Assembly (NCBI GenBank): GCA_964598275.1 | Contig: CAZRAZ010000001.1 | Location: forward strand, 1 to 64,000 | Length of the DNA: 64,000 nt | Direction: 5' to 3' | From: JAHIEZ01 sp964598275 | GTDB lineage: Bacteria; Patescibacteriota; Microgenomatia; UBA12405 | In this document: positions 1 to 8,864 of the stretch, piece by piece | Layout: each line of letters opens with the position of its first letter | How positions within the stretch are numbered: position 1 is the stretch's first letter | The notes under the pieces: generated by a model | What the model was told of the DNA's origin: nothing | Database searches by the model: none | Seen by the model: only the letters and a program-made list of their open reading frames with translations | Position numbers and translations under genes: made by a program

Positions 1-419
1 GTAGACCGGATTTTGGAGGGAAGGGTATGTATGGATCGAGAGTAAGTTGTGCCCGAGTGGCTTATGAATGGGTGACGGAGGCAGAAAACCCGTGGACAGA
101 AGCAACGGTCCACTGGGTGACAAAAGAATATGATGAAGGAGAACTGATCAGAACTGCAAGGGTGGAGTTTGAAAGACGGGGAAGGAGAGTGACAATAGCA
201 GAATTGGTAAATGATCCAAGAGAATTAATGCGAGCAACGGAAGAATTACAAAGAAGACTATTACCGATGGAGCATGAAAATGTGATAGAAGCGTTGGCGA
301 TGGTAGCAAGAAGTGAGAGAGGGCTAGGAAGAAGAGATGAGGTTCTGGTGGTAAAGGAAAATTGGGAAATTTTAGAAGAAGCGAAAAAATTGGCTAGAAG
401 TTTGTACCTTAAGGGATGA
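1..419 (+). CDS. purN: Phosphoribosylglycinamide formyltransferase (PurN), 3' part
   Basis: PurN transfers a formyl group from 10-formyl-THF to GAR in de novo purine synthesis. The frame is open to the left window edge (first full codon at base 3), so the gene begins outside the window. The first visible residues read PDFGGKGMYGSRV, matching the loop after the HPxLLP motif in PurN proteins with a FGGKGMYG segment. ATVHWVTKEYDEGE follows and matches the family's TVHxVxxxxDxGxxI block, whose Asp (here in YDEGE) is catalytic. The tail (RRLLPMEHENVIEAL) matches the usual C-terminal helix. The ATG at 27 sits inside this conserved block and is unlikely to be the true start. The gene overlaps the next one by 4 bp (ATGA) and so belongs to the purine operon. 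The catalytic Asn and His lie off-window. Confidence 0.85.
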   Translation, partial: RPDFGGKGMYGSRVSCARVAYEWVTEAENPWTEATVHWVTKEYDEGELIRTARVEFERRGRRVTIAELVNDPRELMRATEELQRRLLPMEHENVIEALAMVARSERGLGRRDEVLVVKENWEILEEAKKLARSLYLKG

Positions 420-3400
420 TAAAAAAAGATAAGGTGCTAATAATAGGCAACGGGGGCAGAGAGCATGCTTTGGGTTGGAAATTGAGACAATCGCCTCAAG
501 TGGGAGGCTTGTTTTTTGCCCCAGGAAACGGAGGGACGGCCGATTTGGGAAGAAATTTGGAAATTGGAATAGAAGAGATGGAAAAATTGGTAAGTTTTGC
601 TTATCAAGAAAAAATTGATCTAACAATAGTGGGGCCGGAAGCACCATTAGTGGAGGGAATTGTGGATAAATTTAACGAGGCAGGGCTGATGGCTTTTGGA
701 CCAAGTAAGATGGCGGCCAGATTGGAAGGAAGTAAGGCGTGGGCGAGTAATTTTATGAAGAAAAATAAGATTCCCTGTCCTGATTTTAGAGTGTTTGAAA
801 GAGCGGGAGAAGCAAAGGAATTTTTAAAAAAGTGCCTATGGGGAGAAGTCGTAATTAAAGCTGATGGCTTGGCGGGAGGAAAGGGGGTGTTGATCCCCCA
901 TTCTAGAAAGGAAGCAGAAAGGGCAATTGAAACCATAATGGTGGAAAGAAAGTTTGGGGAGGCAGGAAATAAAATTGTGATACAGGAAAAGGTGGAAGGA
1001 CAGGAAGTATCGATATTAGCCTTTAGTGACGGAAACACAATATTGTCAATGCCTGGCTGCCAAGATCATAAACGAGTCAGCGATGGAGATAAGGGATTGA
1101 ACACGGGAGGAATGGGGGCATATGCACCGACCAAATGGGTAGATGAAGAGATGAAAAAGGAGATAATGATAAAAATTTTTGAACCGACAATTAACGGAAT
1201 TAAGGAAGAAGGGAGTATTTATGTGGGAGTACTTTATGCAGGATTGATGTTGACCAAGAGAGGGCCGGTAGTGTTGGAATATAATGTACGATTTGGTGAC
1301 CCGGAAACACAAGTTTTGATGATGATGTTTAAGTCTGATCTATACAAGACAATGAAAGCATGTGTGGCGGGGCGATTGAAAGAAGAAAGTTTAGATTTTT
1401 ATGAAGGAGGAGTAGCTAGTGTGGTAATGGTGTCAGAAGGTTACCCAAAAGAATACGAAAATGGGAAATTGATAAAAGGATTAGATGGCAAGGAAGAGGG
1501 AGTAGAAATATTTCAGGCCGGGACAGTAAAGAAGGATGGGGCGACGTATACTAATGGAGGAAGGGTGATGGCCGTGACGGCCAGAGGAAAAGGAGTGGAA
1601 GAGGCAATAAAAAACAGCTATGGGGCAATTTCGAAAATGGGAATAAGCTTTGAAGGAATGGACTACCGAAAAGATATTGGTTTGCACCGCAAAGAGGAAT
1701 TGGCAAGACCGGGAGGACGAATTGATGTGGGTTATGAGATAAAAGATGCCAGAGCAGAGGTGGCTAAAGAGAGTTTTAATAACTTGGAAATTAGAGAAAA
1801 GGTAAAAGCAGTAAAAATAGTTGATTCTTATACGATTGATGTTGATTTGAATGAAAAAGAAATGGAGAAGGTAGCGGAGGCATTACATAATCCAGTGATT
1901 ATGGAGGCCAGTGTTAACAAATATCAGGCACCGAAGAGTTATGACTGGGTCGTCGAGGTAGGTTTTTTGCCGGGGGTGACGGATAATGTGGGGACAACGG
2001 CAGAAGAGATCATTGAAGACAGTTTGCAAATAGATTTGGGACAAGGGAAAAGAGTGTTTTCCAGTCAAACATATTTTATTGAAGGAAAGCTGTCAAGAGA
2101 AGACATCCAAAAAATTGCCGATAGTCTCTATAATCCCCTGATTCAGAGAGTAAAAATCGAAAGTCGGGAAGAGTTTTCTAAGCAAAAAGGAGTGAGGATA
2201 ACCATACCCCGGGTAAGGTTGGAAGAGGGGGCAAAAGTGGATGAAGTTAACTTAGATTTGACAGATGAAGAGCTAACAAAACTGGGTAAGATGGGGATTG
2301 AAAATGAAGACAGGAGCAGGAGAGGGCCTCTGGCCTTGAGGCTGGAGTACATGAAAACGATTAGAGATTACTTTGCAAAAATGGGAAGAAAAGCAACCGA
2401 TATTGAGTTGGAGTCGATTGCTCAAACTTGGTCAGAGCATTGTAAACATACTATTTTTGCCGACCCGATTGATGAGATTTCTGACGGAATTTTTAAACAC
2501 TATATTCGCAAAACGACAAGAGAGATAATGGCCGAGAAAGGCCGGGAAGATTTTTGTGTGTCGGTGTTTGTGGATAATGCGGGAGCAATTGCCTTTGATG
2601 AAAAATGGCTGGTAACGGACAAGGTAGAAACCCATAATAGCCCGTCGGCTTTGGACCCTTTTGGCGGTTCGATTACGGGAATTGTGGGGGTAAACCGAGA
2701 TGCGATGGGCTTTGGTTTGGGGGCAAAACCGATTATTAACCGATATGGTTTTTGTTTTGCCGACCCTGAGGATAAAACAAATTTGTATAAGGGTGAAAAT
2801 TTTGGCCAAAAAATGCTGACTGCTAAACAAATTATGGAAGGAGTGATTAAGGGAGTAAATGTGGGAGGAAACTGTTCGGGAATTCCAACAACACAGGGCT
2901 TTGTTCTGTTTGATAAAAGCTATCGTGGAAAACCGTTGGTGTTTGTGGGGACAGTGGGATTAATTCCAAGAAAGAGAGGTCGAATAAAATTATATGAAAA
3001 ACGAGCCAGAAACAGGGATTATATTGTGGTAATGGGGGGAAGAGTGGGGCAAGACGGCATTCACGGAGCAACCTTTTCTTCAGAAGTGATGGATAAGGGA
3101 AGTCCGGCCAGCGCGGTACAAATAGGAGATCCGATTACGCAAAAAAAAATGAGTGATGCTTTGGTAAAAGAAGCCAGAGATATGGGGCTTTATAATAGCC
3201 TGACCGACAACGGAGCCGGGGGTTTGTCCTGCTCGGTGGCAGAAATGGCAAAAGAATGCGGGGGCTGTGAGGTGGATTTGGAAAAAGTGCCGTTGAAGTA
3301 TCCGGGCTTGGCACCCTGGCAAACATGGATATCGGAGTCTCAAGAAAGAATGACCTTAGCGGTGCCACCGGAAAAATGGAAGAGGTTGGCAGATTTGTTT

Positions 3401-4675
3401 AGGAGAAGAGGGGTGGAAGTAACAAAAATAGGCAGATTTAATGAATCGGGAAAATGTGTAGTGAGGTATAAGAAAAAAAAGATAATGGAAGTGGAGATGG
3501 AGTTTTTGCACGACGGAATGCCACATAATAAACTGCAGACAAAAATAGTGAAAAGAAAATATGCTGAACCAAAAAGAAAGAAGGGGAAAAATGAAAATGA
3601 AAATTTGTTAAAGATGCTTAATCGATTAAATTTGGCTAGCTTCGCTTTTATTTCTCAACAGTATGATCATGAAGTGCAAGCCGGTTCGGTGATAAAACCG
3701 TTGACAGGACAGGGAAGGGTAAATAGTGAGGCGACAGTAATAAGGCCAGTACCGGAAAGCCATAAGGGAGTAGTGTTGTCACAGGGAATAAATCCCGTTT
3801 ATGGCCGAATTGATTGTTATTGGATGGCGGGAGCGGCAATTGATAGCGCTATTAGAAAGGCGGTGGCGGCGGGGGCAACGATGGATAAATTAGCACTTTT
3901 AGATAATTTTTGTTGGTGTAGTTCGGATGAGCCGGAAAGATTGGGACAGCTAAAAGAGGCGGCAAGGGGTTGTTATGATTTTGCTAGACAATTCGGAACG
4001 CCCTTTGTGTCGGGGAAAGACAGTATGTTTAATGATTTTAAGGGCTACAACGATAAGGGAGAAAAGGTAAAAATTTCGATAGATCCGACCTTATTAATAT
4101 CATCAATTGCCGTGATTGATGAGGTGGACAAAGCAGTGTCGATGGATATTAAGATGGAAGGCGATGTGATTTATGTCTTAGGAGAGACGTTTGAAGAACT
4201 GGGGGGATCAGAGTATTTTTGCATGCTAAGCGGAGACGGGGAAGACATCGGCAGTAAGGTACCCAAAGTGGATGCCGTGAAGAATAGAAAACTTTATGAA
4301 GCGTTATCCGGAGCAATTGAAAAGGGACTAGTGGCCTCAAGTATGGCCATAGAAAGAGGCGGACTGGGAGTTGGATTGGCAAAAATGGCGATGGCGGGGA
4401 AACTGGGAGTAGAGCTTAGTTTGGATAAATTGGGAGAGAAAGTTGAGGGTGAAGCTTTGTTGTATTCTGAAAGTACGGGCAGAATAGTGGTAAGTGTCAA
4501 TCCGAAAAAAGCAAAAAAATTTGAAGAAACGATGAAAGGATGTTTTTGGGTTAAGGCAGGAGGGGTGGTCGAAGAAAAAAGATTAGTAATCAGAAACGGA
4601 AAAAATGAGACGGTGATCAATTTGGAGGTGGAAAGCATGCTTAAAAGTTATAGAGAAAGGTTGGCAAAATACTGA
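416..4675 (+). CDS. purD-purL: Fused GAR synthetase - PurS-like - FGAM synthase (PurD-PurS-PurL)
   Basis: This 1419-residue protein joins two non-consecutive purine steps. Residues 1 to about 424 are a complete PurD (VLIIGNGGREHALGW at the N-terminus, ATP-grasp core, ending DYRKDIG), which ligates phosphoribosylamine and glycine. Residues about 455-625 hold two tandem PurS-like modules (VDSYTIDVDLNEKEMEKVAEAL...PVI and a second copy after FSSQTYFIEG). From about 650 to the end is PurL, with TWSEHCKH around His675, the VETHNSPSALDPFGGS block and GGRVGQDGIHGATFSSE. PurL makes FGAM using ammonia from the separate PurQ encoded next. The start overlaps purN by 4 bp and the stop overlaps purQ by 1 bp, implying translational coupling. 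PurL with PurS-like N-terminal modules is known; a PurD fused in front is unusual. No frame break is seen through the junction. Confidence 0.93.
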   Translation: MIKKDKVLIIGNGGREHALGWKLRQSPQVGGLFFAPGNGGTADLGRNLEIGIEEMEKLVSFAYQEKIDLTIVGPEAPLVEGIVDKFNEAGLMAFGPSKMAARLEGSKAWASNFMKKNKIPCPDFRVFERAGEAKEFLKKCLWGEVVIKADGLAGGKGVLIPHSRKEAERAIETIMVERKFGEAGNKIVIQEKVEGQEVSILAFSDGNTILSMPGCQDHKRVSDGDKGLNTGGMGAYAPTKWVDEEMKKEIMIKIFEPTINGIKEEGSIYVGVLYAGLMLTKRGPVVLEYNVRFGDPETQVLMMMFKSDLYKTMKACVAGRLKEESLDFYEGGVASVVMVSEGYPKEYENGKLIKGLDGKEEGVEIFQAGTVKKDGATYTNGGRVMAVTARGKGVEEAIKNSYGAISKMGISFEGMDYRKDIGLHRKEELARPGGRIDVGYEIKDARAEVAKESFNNLEIREKVKAVKIVDSYTIDVDLNEKEMEKVAEALHNPVIMEASVNKYQAPKSYDWVVEVGFLPGVTDNVGTTAEEIIEDSLQIDLGQGKRVFSSQTYFIEGKLSREDIQKIADSLYNPLIQRVKIESREEFSKQKGVRITIPRVRLEEGAKVDEVNLDLTDEELTKLGKMGIENEDRSRRGPLALRLEYMKTIRDYFAKMGRKATDIELESIAQTWSEHCKHTIFADPIDEISDGIFKHYIRKTTREIMAEKGREDFCVSVFVDNAGAIAFDEKWLVTDKVETHNSPSALDPFGGSITGIVGVNRDAMGFGLGAKPIINRYGFCFADPEDKTNLYKGENFGQKMLTAKQIMEGVIKGVNVGGNCSGIPTTQGFVLFDKSYRGKPLVFVGTVGLIPRKRGRIKLYEKRARNRDYIVVMGGRVGQDGIHGATFSSEVMDKGSPASAVQIGDPITQKKMSDALVKEARDMGLYNSLTDNGAGGLSCSVAEMAKECGGCEVDLEKVPLKYPGLAPWQTWISESQERMTLAVPPEKWKRLADLFRRRGVEVTKIGRFNESGKCVVRYKKKKIMEVEMEFLHDGMPHNKLQTKIVKRKYAEPKRKKGKNENENLLKMLNRLNLASFAFISQQYDHEVQAGSVIKPLTGQGRVNSEATVIRPVPESHKGVVLSQGINPVYGRIDCYWMAGAAIDSAIRKAVAAGATMDKLALLDNFCWCSSDEPERLGQLKEAARGCYDFARQFGTPFVSGKDSMFNDFKGYNDKGEKVKISIDPTLLISSIAVIDEVDKAVSMDIKMEGDVIYVLGETFEELGGSEYFCMLSGDGEDIGSKVPKVDAVKNRKLYEALSGAIEKGLVASSMAIERGGLGVGLAKMAMAGKLGVELSLDKLGEKVEGEALLYSESTGRIVVSVNPKKAKKFEETMKGCFWVKAGGVVEEKRLVIRNGKNETVINLEVESMLKSYRERLAKY

Positions 4676-5469
4676 TGATAAAAATAGCGGTATTAACCGG
4701 TTATGGGATTAATTGCGAAGAAGAAACGGCTTACGCTTTTGGGTTGGCTGGGGGAAAAGCGAAAATAGTGCATATTAACGACTTGGTGGAAAAAATTAAA
4801 AGTCTGGAAGATTTCCGGATTTTGGTATTCCCAGGAGGATTTTCTTATGGGGATGATACCGGATCAGGAAATGCTTATGCCAACAAGGTAAAGAATCATT
4901 TGTGGGATCAGGTAATAAGTTTTGTAAAAAAAGACAAATTGGTAATAGGGATATGTAATGGATTTCAAATAATGGTTAATTTGGGTTTGTTACCGGCTTT
5001 GGGGGGTAATTTTGGTAGAAGAGAGGTGGCATTGACTCATAATAAAAAAGTCCGGTATTTAGATCGGTGGGTAGACTTGAAAAACGGAAACGGAAGTCAT
5101 TGGCTTGACGGAATTGAAGAGATTAGTTTGCCGATTGCTCACGGGGAAGGAAGGTTTTATGCTGAAGAGAAGGTACTTAATGAAATAAAAAAGAAAAAGT
5201 TAATAGCTTTAAGGTACGTAAGAGGAGAAATGTGTCAGTACCAAGATTTGGAAGCAAACCCCAACGGGTCGGTGGAGGATATTGCGGCTATAAGTAATGA
5301 AAGCGGACGGATTTTGGGGATGATGCCACACCCGGAAAGGGCGATATTTTTTCACCACTTGCCCAATTGGAGCTGGCTTAAAGAAAAATATGAGAGGGAG
5401 GGAAAAAAGATACCAGAATTTGGCCCGGGACTAAAAATTTTTAAAAATGGAATTAATTATTTTAAATAA
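4675..5469 (+). CDS. purQ: FGAM synthase glutaminase subunit PurQ
   Basis: This class I glutamine amidotransferase is 264 residues long and supplies ammonia to PurL. The opening VLTGYGINCEEETAYAF is the PurQ glutamine-binding N-terminus. The nucleophile is Cys94 in VIGICNGFQIMVNLGLLP, and the catalytic His and Glu lie in MMPHPER near residues 218-223. The segment LPIAHGEGRFYA is also typical. The start codon overlaps the stop of the PurD-PurL gene (TGATG arrangement), so the two are co-translated. Length is close to stand-alone bacterial PurQ. Because PurQ is separate and PurS-like modules sit inside the large subunit, this is an intermediate between the three-subunit and single-chain FGAM synthases. 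Confidence 0.95.
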   Translation: MIKIAVLTGYGINCEEETAYAFGLAGGKAKIVHINDLVEKIKSLEDFRILVFPGGFSYGDDTGSGNAYANKVKNHLWDQVISFVKKDKLVIGICNGFQIMVNLGLLPALGGNFGRREVALTHNKKVRYLDRWVDLKNGNGSHWLDGIEEISLPIAHGEGRFYAEEKVLNEIKKKKLIALRYVRGEMCQYQDLEANPNGSVEDIAAISNESGRILGMMPHPERAIFFHHLPNWSWLKEKYEREGKKIPEFGPGLKIFKNGINYFK

Positions 5470-5472
5470 AAA

Positions 5473-6567
5473 ATGAAATACGCTGATATTGAAGGTCTGG
5501 GGAAAAAAGATCAGTTTAAAAAAGGTTTAGTTGACTTTTTGAGGCCGACGGCAAAAAATTTATCTAAACATGGAATTGGGATTGTACCTGAATCTTTGGG
5601 TGAACCGGCGGCTTTGCTTGATTTTATTGATTATGATTTTTATCTGGCTTTTAAAACTGATGGAGTGGGAACAAAAAGTTTGATTGCTGACAAAATGGCA
5701 GAGGCAGTCAGAAAGGGTAAAAAGTTTAAAGGGAAAATTTGGCAACTTTATGCCGGTTTGGGAATTGATCTGGTTGCCTCTAATGTCAACGATTTAATTT
5801 GTCTGGGGGCCAAACCAATTGCTTTGTCTGACGAAATTTCGGCGGGAGATTATCGTGTTTTTACCGACCCTGATCGAATGAAAGGTTTGTTTGGAAGTCT
5901 AAAAAAAGGATGTCTGGAATCCGAGATTACCATACCTTGCGGAGAATCTCCAACATTGACAGATATTGTTAATAAAAAAGCGATTAGTATTACCGGCTCG
6001 AGTATTGGTTTGATAAGACCAAAAAGTAAAGCGGTTTTTGGTCAAAAACTTAAAGCAGGAGACGTGATTTATGGTTTGGCTTCGAGTGGGATTCATACTA
6101 ATGGTTTAAGTTTGGCCAGAAAAATTGTAGAAAAAATGCCAGAGGGATACTTTACTCCTTTTGGTAAAAAGACTGTGGGGGAGGAATTGCTGACACCGAC
6201 CAGGATTTATACCAAAATTGTGATGGAGATGATGGAAAAGCAAGTGGAGATTCATTATATGAGCAATATTTCTGGTAGCGCTTTTAGAAAAATCATGAGA
6301 GCTAAAAAAGATTTTACTTATGTGATTGAAAAGCTGCCACGAAGACCAAGAATCTTGAAATATTTGACAAAACTTCATAATATTCCTGACTATGAAGCCT
6401 ACGAAACATGGAATATGGGCTTGGGATTTGTTTTTTTTGCGCCCGAAAACCAAGAGAAGAAACTTTTTGATATTAGCAAAAAGCACAAAGTAAAAGTCTA
6501 TAAGTTGGGGTGGGTGGAAAGAGGGCCCAGGAAAGTGGTTATCCGACCCTTGGGCCTGACTTATTAG
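5473..6567 (+). CDS. purM: Phosphoribosylformylglycinamidine cyclo-ligase PurM
   Basis: PurM (AIR synthetase) is 364 residues long and closes the imidazole ring of FGAM. It starts 3 bp after the purQ stop and is the last visible gene of the operon. Recognisable blocks are YDFYLAFKTDGVGTKSLIADKM (ATP/Mg region), DLVASNVNDLICLGAKPIALSD, and YGLASSGIHTNGLSLARKI. The C-terminal part has NISGSAFRKIMRAK followed by a hydrophobic region typical of the AIRS C domain. The sense strand is less G-rich than purL. The next gene is 199 bp away with its own -10 box, so the operon probably ends here, but no clear hairpin terminator is visible. Confidence 0.93.
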   Translation: MKYADIEGLGKKDQFKKGLVDFLRPTAKNLSKHGIGIVPESLGEPAALLDFIDYDFYLAFKTDGVGTKSLIADKMAEAVRKGKKFKGKIWQLYAGLGIDLVASNVNDLICLGAKPIALSDEISAGDYRVFTDPDRMKGLFGSLKKGCLESEITIPCGESPTLTDIVNKKAISITGSSIGLIRPKSKAVFGQKLKAGDVIYGLASSGIHTNGLSLARKIVEKMPEGYFTPFGKKTVGEELLTPTRIYTKIVMEMMEKQVEIHYMSNISGSAFRKIMRAKKDFTYVIEKLPRRPRILKYLTKLHNIPDYEAYETWNMGLGFVFFAPENQEKKLFDISKKHKVKVYKLGWVERGPRKVVIRPLGLTY

Positions 6568-6755
6568 CAGGGAGAGTGAAAGGGAAAAAGAAATTTATGT
6601 ATTATGTGTAATGAGGTATGGATAAAGGATAAAATTTATAAAATAGGATTTTTTATATTAAGTAGTGGGATTATGAGGGGGTGGGTGGATTTGGCAAGTG
6701 CTTTGAATTTTTCTTTGTGGCAGTTGAACAGATAAGAGTGAAAAATATTTTTGGT

Positions 6756-6761
6756 TATAAT
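6756..6761 (+). promoter_or_regulatory. -10 box of nitroreductase gene, leaderless arrangement
   Basis: TATAAT ends 5 nt before the ATG at 6767, so the predicted transcript would begin at or next to the start codon. No convincing -35 box is seen 17 nt upstream. The 6568-6766 gap otherwise holds only AT-rich sequence. Confidence 0.6.
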
Positions 6762-6766
6762 AAGAT

Positions 6767-7279
6767 ATGAATGATTTTATAAAAACACTGATGAGTAGAC
6801 GGAGTGTGAGGAGTTTTGAGAATAGAGAAATTGATAAAGAGACCTTGGAAACGATTGTGAAGGCAGGGATGGCGGCACCAACGGCAGTAAACAGTCAGCC
6901 GTGGCGAGTGGTGGTGACAACAGACAAAGATTTGCAAAAAAGATTGGCTGAAGGCTTGCAGTATGCCAAAATGGCAGAAGAGGCGGGGGCGGTGTTGACA
7001 GTTTTGGGAGAAATAAGCAATGGCATTACAAAAAATTATTGGGTACAAGACTGTTGCGTCATGACGGAAAATATGTTATTGGCTATACATTGCCTGGGTT
7101 TGGGAGCAGTGTGGACAGGAGTGTATCCGGATGAAGAAAAAGAAGAAACGGTGAGAAAAATACTGGAAATTCCAAGCGAAATTAGAGTGCTGGCGGTGAT
7201 ACCATTGGGAGTGCCGAGAGATAAAGGCAAGGTGAAAAATAAGTGGGATGCAAAAAAAGTGCATTGGCAAAGGTGGTAG
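6767..7279 (+). CDS. Nitroreductase family flavoprotein
   Basis: This 170-residue protein belongs to the NADH/FMN nitroreductase superfamily. Visible signatures are MSRRSVRSFENREIDKETLETIVKAGMAAPTAVNSQPWRVVVTTD at the N-terminus (FMN phosphate contact by the RRSVR motif and the SQPWR loop), the central helix MLLAIHCLGLGAVWTGVYP, and VLAVIPLGVPRDK near the end. Members use NAD(P)H to reduce nitroaromatics, quinones or flavins; the physiological substrate cannot be deduced. It is monocistronic, with a -10 box only 5 nt before the ATG. Length is normal for the short subfamily. Confidence 0.88.
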   Translation: MNDFIKTLMSRRSVRSFENREIDKETLETIVKAGMAAPTAVNSQPWRVVVTTDKDLQKRLAEGLQYAKMAEEAGAVLTVLGEISNGITKNYWVQDCCVMTENMLLAIHCLGLGAVWTGVYPDEEKEETVRKILEIPSEIRVLAVIPLGVPRDKGKVKNKWDAKKVHWQRW

Positions 7280-7306
7280 GGGGGAAAGAGGAGAGAAAAA
7301 GTAAGA

Positions 7307-7825
7307 TTACTTTTTGAGAGAAGGGGTGACAGAAACGGCACTGTTTAGGATGCGGTGGAGTTTGTCTTTAACAACGAGGGGCTTTTTCTTGGTAACAAAG
7401 GCAATTTCGCTAATAAGGTGACAAAAGATGTTTTCCATAAATTCGATTTCTGATTTGGTAAGGGCGTGTTGATTGGCCCAAAGGTGATGAAGCAAAGGGA
7501 TAAGAAGTTCGGGATTGTTTTTGTAAACCAGGTCTTTGGCGGTGTTAAAACTGTAGACAAAGTCGGATGTAGGTTTAGATAGAGCTTTGAAAAAAAGTTT
7601 GACCTGGTCGGCAGTCAGGGGCGGGCGAAGATTGGCTCTGGAAAAATTGGCCAAAGGAATGGAAGAATATACTTCCTGATTGTTGCCAGAAGGGGTGACT
7701 GGGCCATAAAAAACGAAGGTTTCGTCTTTACCTTTTTTGTCCGGCTGGTCTTTGATGGCAGTAATTTTGTAGATGTCGTAGGCATCGACTAAGAAACTAC
7801 CAAGTTTCGGTTTTATCTGTGTCAT
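7307..7825 (-). CDS. Possible CarD-like RNA polymerase-binding protein
   Basis: The predicted protein is 172 residues long. The start was set at 7825 because an AAAGGG ribosome-binding site lies 8 nt upstream; an in-frame TTG lies further up at 7852. The N-terminus (KPKLGSFLVDAYDIYKITAIKD) resembles the beta-rich CarD/TRCF interaction domain. LRPPLTADQVKLFFKAL resembles the LRPxxSxxEV segment that follows that domain in CarD proteins. The C-terminal half is helical, as in CarD. CarD-type proteins bind the RNA polymerase beta subunit and stabilise open complexes. The match is from pattern only; the Trp that contacts the minor groove in CarD is not obvious. Without that, the gene should be treated as conserved hypothetical. 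Confidence 0.5.
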   Translation of the reverse strand: MTQIKPKLGSFLVDAYDIYKITAIKDQPDKKGKDETFVFYGPVTPSGNNQEVYSSIPLANFSRANLRPPLTADQVKLFFKALSKPTSDFVYSFNTAKDLVYKNNPELLIPLLHHLWANQHALTKSEIEFMENIFCHLISEIAFVTKKKPLVVKDKLHRILNSAVSVTPSLKK

Positions 7826-7899
7826 AAATTTTACCCTTTGCGAAAAATACAAGTCCTTGCGGTGTATTTGGATGTATTATTATAGCATGGGGGTTGACT

Positions 7900-8496
7900 T
7901 TATTGGAGGTTGTCAAGACATTCTTCTTTTTGAGGAGAGGGTAATTGGTCGCAGACTCCACTAAGACTGTCTTTGAGATCCTGCATTTGCTGGTTTAGAT
8001 CGACAAACTTGATACCCTCGGGAGTTTGAAAAAGGGAATCATCGACCGACCAGTCGGAACAACGATATTCGTAGTCGTTTAACCAATCCTGGTATTGCTG
8101 ATGTTCGGGAGGGGTTTGATCCTCAACGGTGTCGGGGAGAATGGCGAATTTAAAACCTTGGGGCTGACCATCGGTCCAAGAGTAGGCGGTTTGACCGTCA
8201 CTGATAAAATGCGTATTAAGATTTTCGGCCTGGGGAGCATTGACAAGCATGTCGGTGCGACTTTTTTGACCGGAAACATAAACAGTGCCGGACATTTGAT
8301 TTTGCTCATTTTCGACAGTCCAGGTGCATTTAAGATTTTTACTCAAACCTAAAAGATCTTTGATAGAACCGGAAAAGGAGCTGGGGGCGGAGGTTGACGG
8401 GACGTCGCTGACAGGTTGAGACTGTTGACGACCGCAGGCGGAAAGAAGAAATAAAGAGAAAAGGGCAAGAGAAAGGGAGAGGGTTTTTTGGTTCAT
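7900..8496 (-). CDS. Predicted lipoprotein of unknown function
   Basis: This 198-residue protein begins with a signal peptide (MNQKTLSLSLALFSLFLLSAC) ending in a LSAC lipobox, so Cys21 should be lipidated and the protein anchored outside the membrane. A Ser/Pro/Gln-rich linker follows. The body contains CTWTVENEQNQMSGTVYVSGQKSRTDM, a pattern seen in small secreted beta-sheet domains of unknown role. Six further Cys residues could form disulfides. It diverges from the copper operon across a 94-bp spacer, but a link to copper is only positional. No family was recognised. Confidence 0.7.
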   Translation of the reverse strand: MNQKTLSLSLALFSLFLLSACGRQQSQPVSDVPSTSAPSSFSGSIKDLLGLSKNLKCTWTVENEQNQMSGTVYVSGQKSRTDMLVNAPQAENLNTHFISDGQTAYSWTDGQPQGFKFAILPDTVEDQTPPEHQQYQDWLNDYEYRCSDWSVDDSLFQTPEGIKFVDLNQQMQDLKDSLSGVCDQLPSPQKEECLDNLQ

Positions 8497-8501
8497 AGCT
8501 T

Positions 8502-8510
8502 ATGATAGCA
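8502..8510 (-). promoter_or_regulatory. Extended -10 of the lipoprotein gene
   Basis: On the minus strand TGCTATCAT ends 5 nt before the ATG at 8496, giving a near-leaderless start with a TGn extension. It diverges from the csoR promoter. Confidence 0.5.
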
Positions 8511-8532
8511 AAAACGAGCTAGTTTTTGCCAA

Positions 8533-8571
8533 TTGACTTTTTATATAATGACCTGTACCATAGGTGCAGGT
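8533..8571 (+). promoter_or_regulatory. csoR-copA promoter with candidate CsoR operator
   Basis: TTGACT (8533-8538) and TACCAT (8556-8561) are separated by 17 bp. The putative -10 lies in the middle of a pseudo-palindrome at 8551-8571 whose arms are ACCTGTACC and GGTGCAGGT (one mismatch) around ATA. An additional TGTTAAAAT lies at 8571-8579. A repressor on this palindrome would block either promoter. CsoR proteins are known to bind such GC-containing dyads upstream of their own copper operons, so autoregulation relieved by Cu(I) is the natural inference. Confidence 0.6.
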
Positions 8572-8590
8572 GTTAAAATTTAAAAACAAA

Positions 8591-8863
8591 ATGACAGATA
8601 ATAAAAAATCCGCTTTGCTTAATTTTAAAAAAGCTAAAAGTCATGTAGAAAAAATTATAAAAATGGCGGAAGCAGACGAGTATTGCGTTGATATTATGCA
8701 ACAAAATCTGGCGGTGATCGGGCTTCTGAAGTCGGCGCATAAAATGTTGATGGAGGGGCATTTGAAAAGTTGTTTTGCTATGGCGATGAATGCCGGGAAT
8801 GAAAAAAAGAAAAAAGAAATGACAGAGGAAATTTTGGCGGTTACAAGTTTGTTTAACCGATGA
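8591..8863 (+). CDS. csoR: Copper-sensing repressor CsoR
   Basis: The protein is a 90-residue DUF156-family (CsoR/RcnR) helical repressor. The Cu(I) triad is complete: Cys32 in EYC, then His57 and Cys61 in GHLKSC, with exactly the 25 and 4 residue spacing of M. tuberculosis CsoR C36/H61/C65. ATG 8591 is preferred; GTGs at 8564 and 8570 are in frame but lie inside the operator. It is followed after 1 bp by a metal-binding membrane protein and then CopA, the classical context. Cu(I) binding to the tetramer is known to release the operator. No DNA-binding domain beyond the basic helix is expected for the family. Confidence 0.88.
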   Translation: MTDNKKSALLNFKKAKSHVEKIIKMAEADEYCVDIMQQNLAVIGLLKSAHKMLMEGHLKSCFAMAMNAGNEKKKKEMTEEILAVTSLFNR

Positions 8864-8864
8864 A

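Noticed and set aside
27..419. Stand-alone 130-residue hypothetical gene starting at ATG 27
   Set aside because: The frame is open upstream and the residues before Met27 (PDFGGKG) continue a conserved PurN block, so it is a gene truncated by the window edge.
8533..8549. TTGACT with TATAAT at 8544 as a promoter pair
   Set aside because: The spacer would be only 5 bp; TTGACT pairs correctly with TACCAT at 8556 instead.
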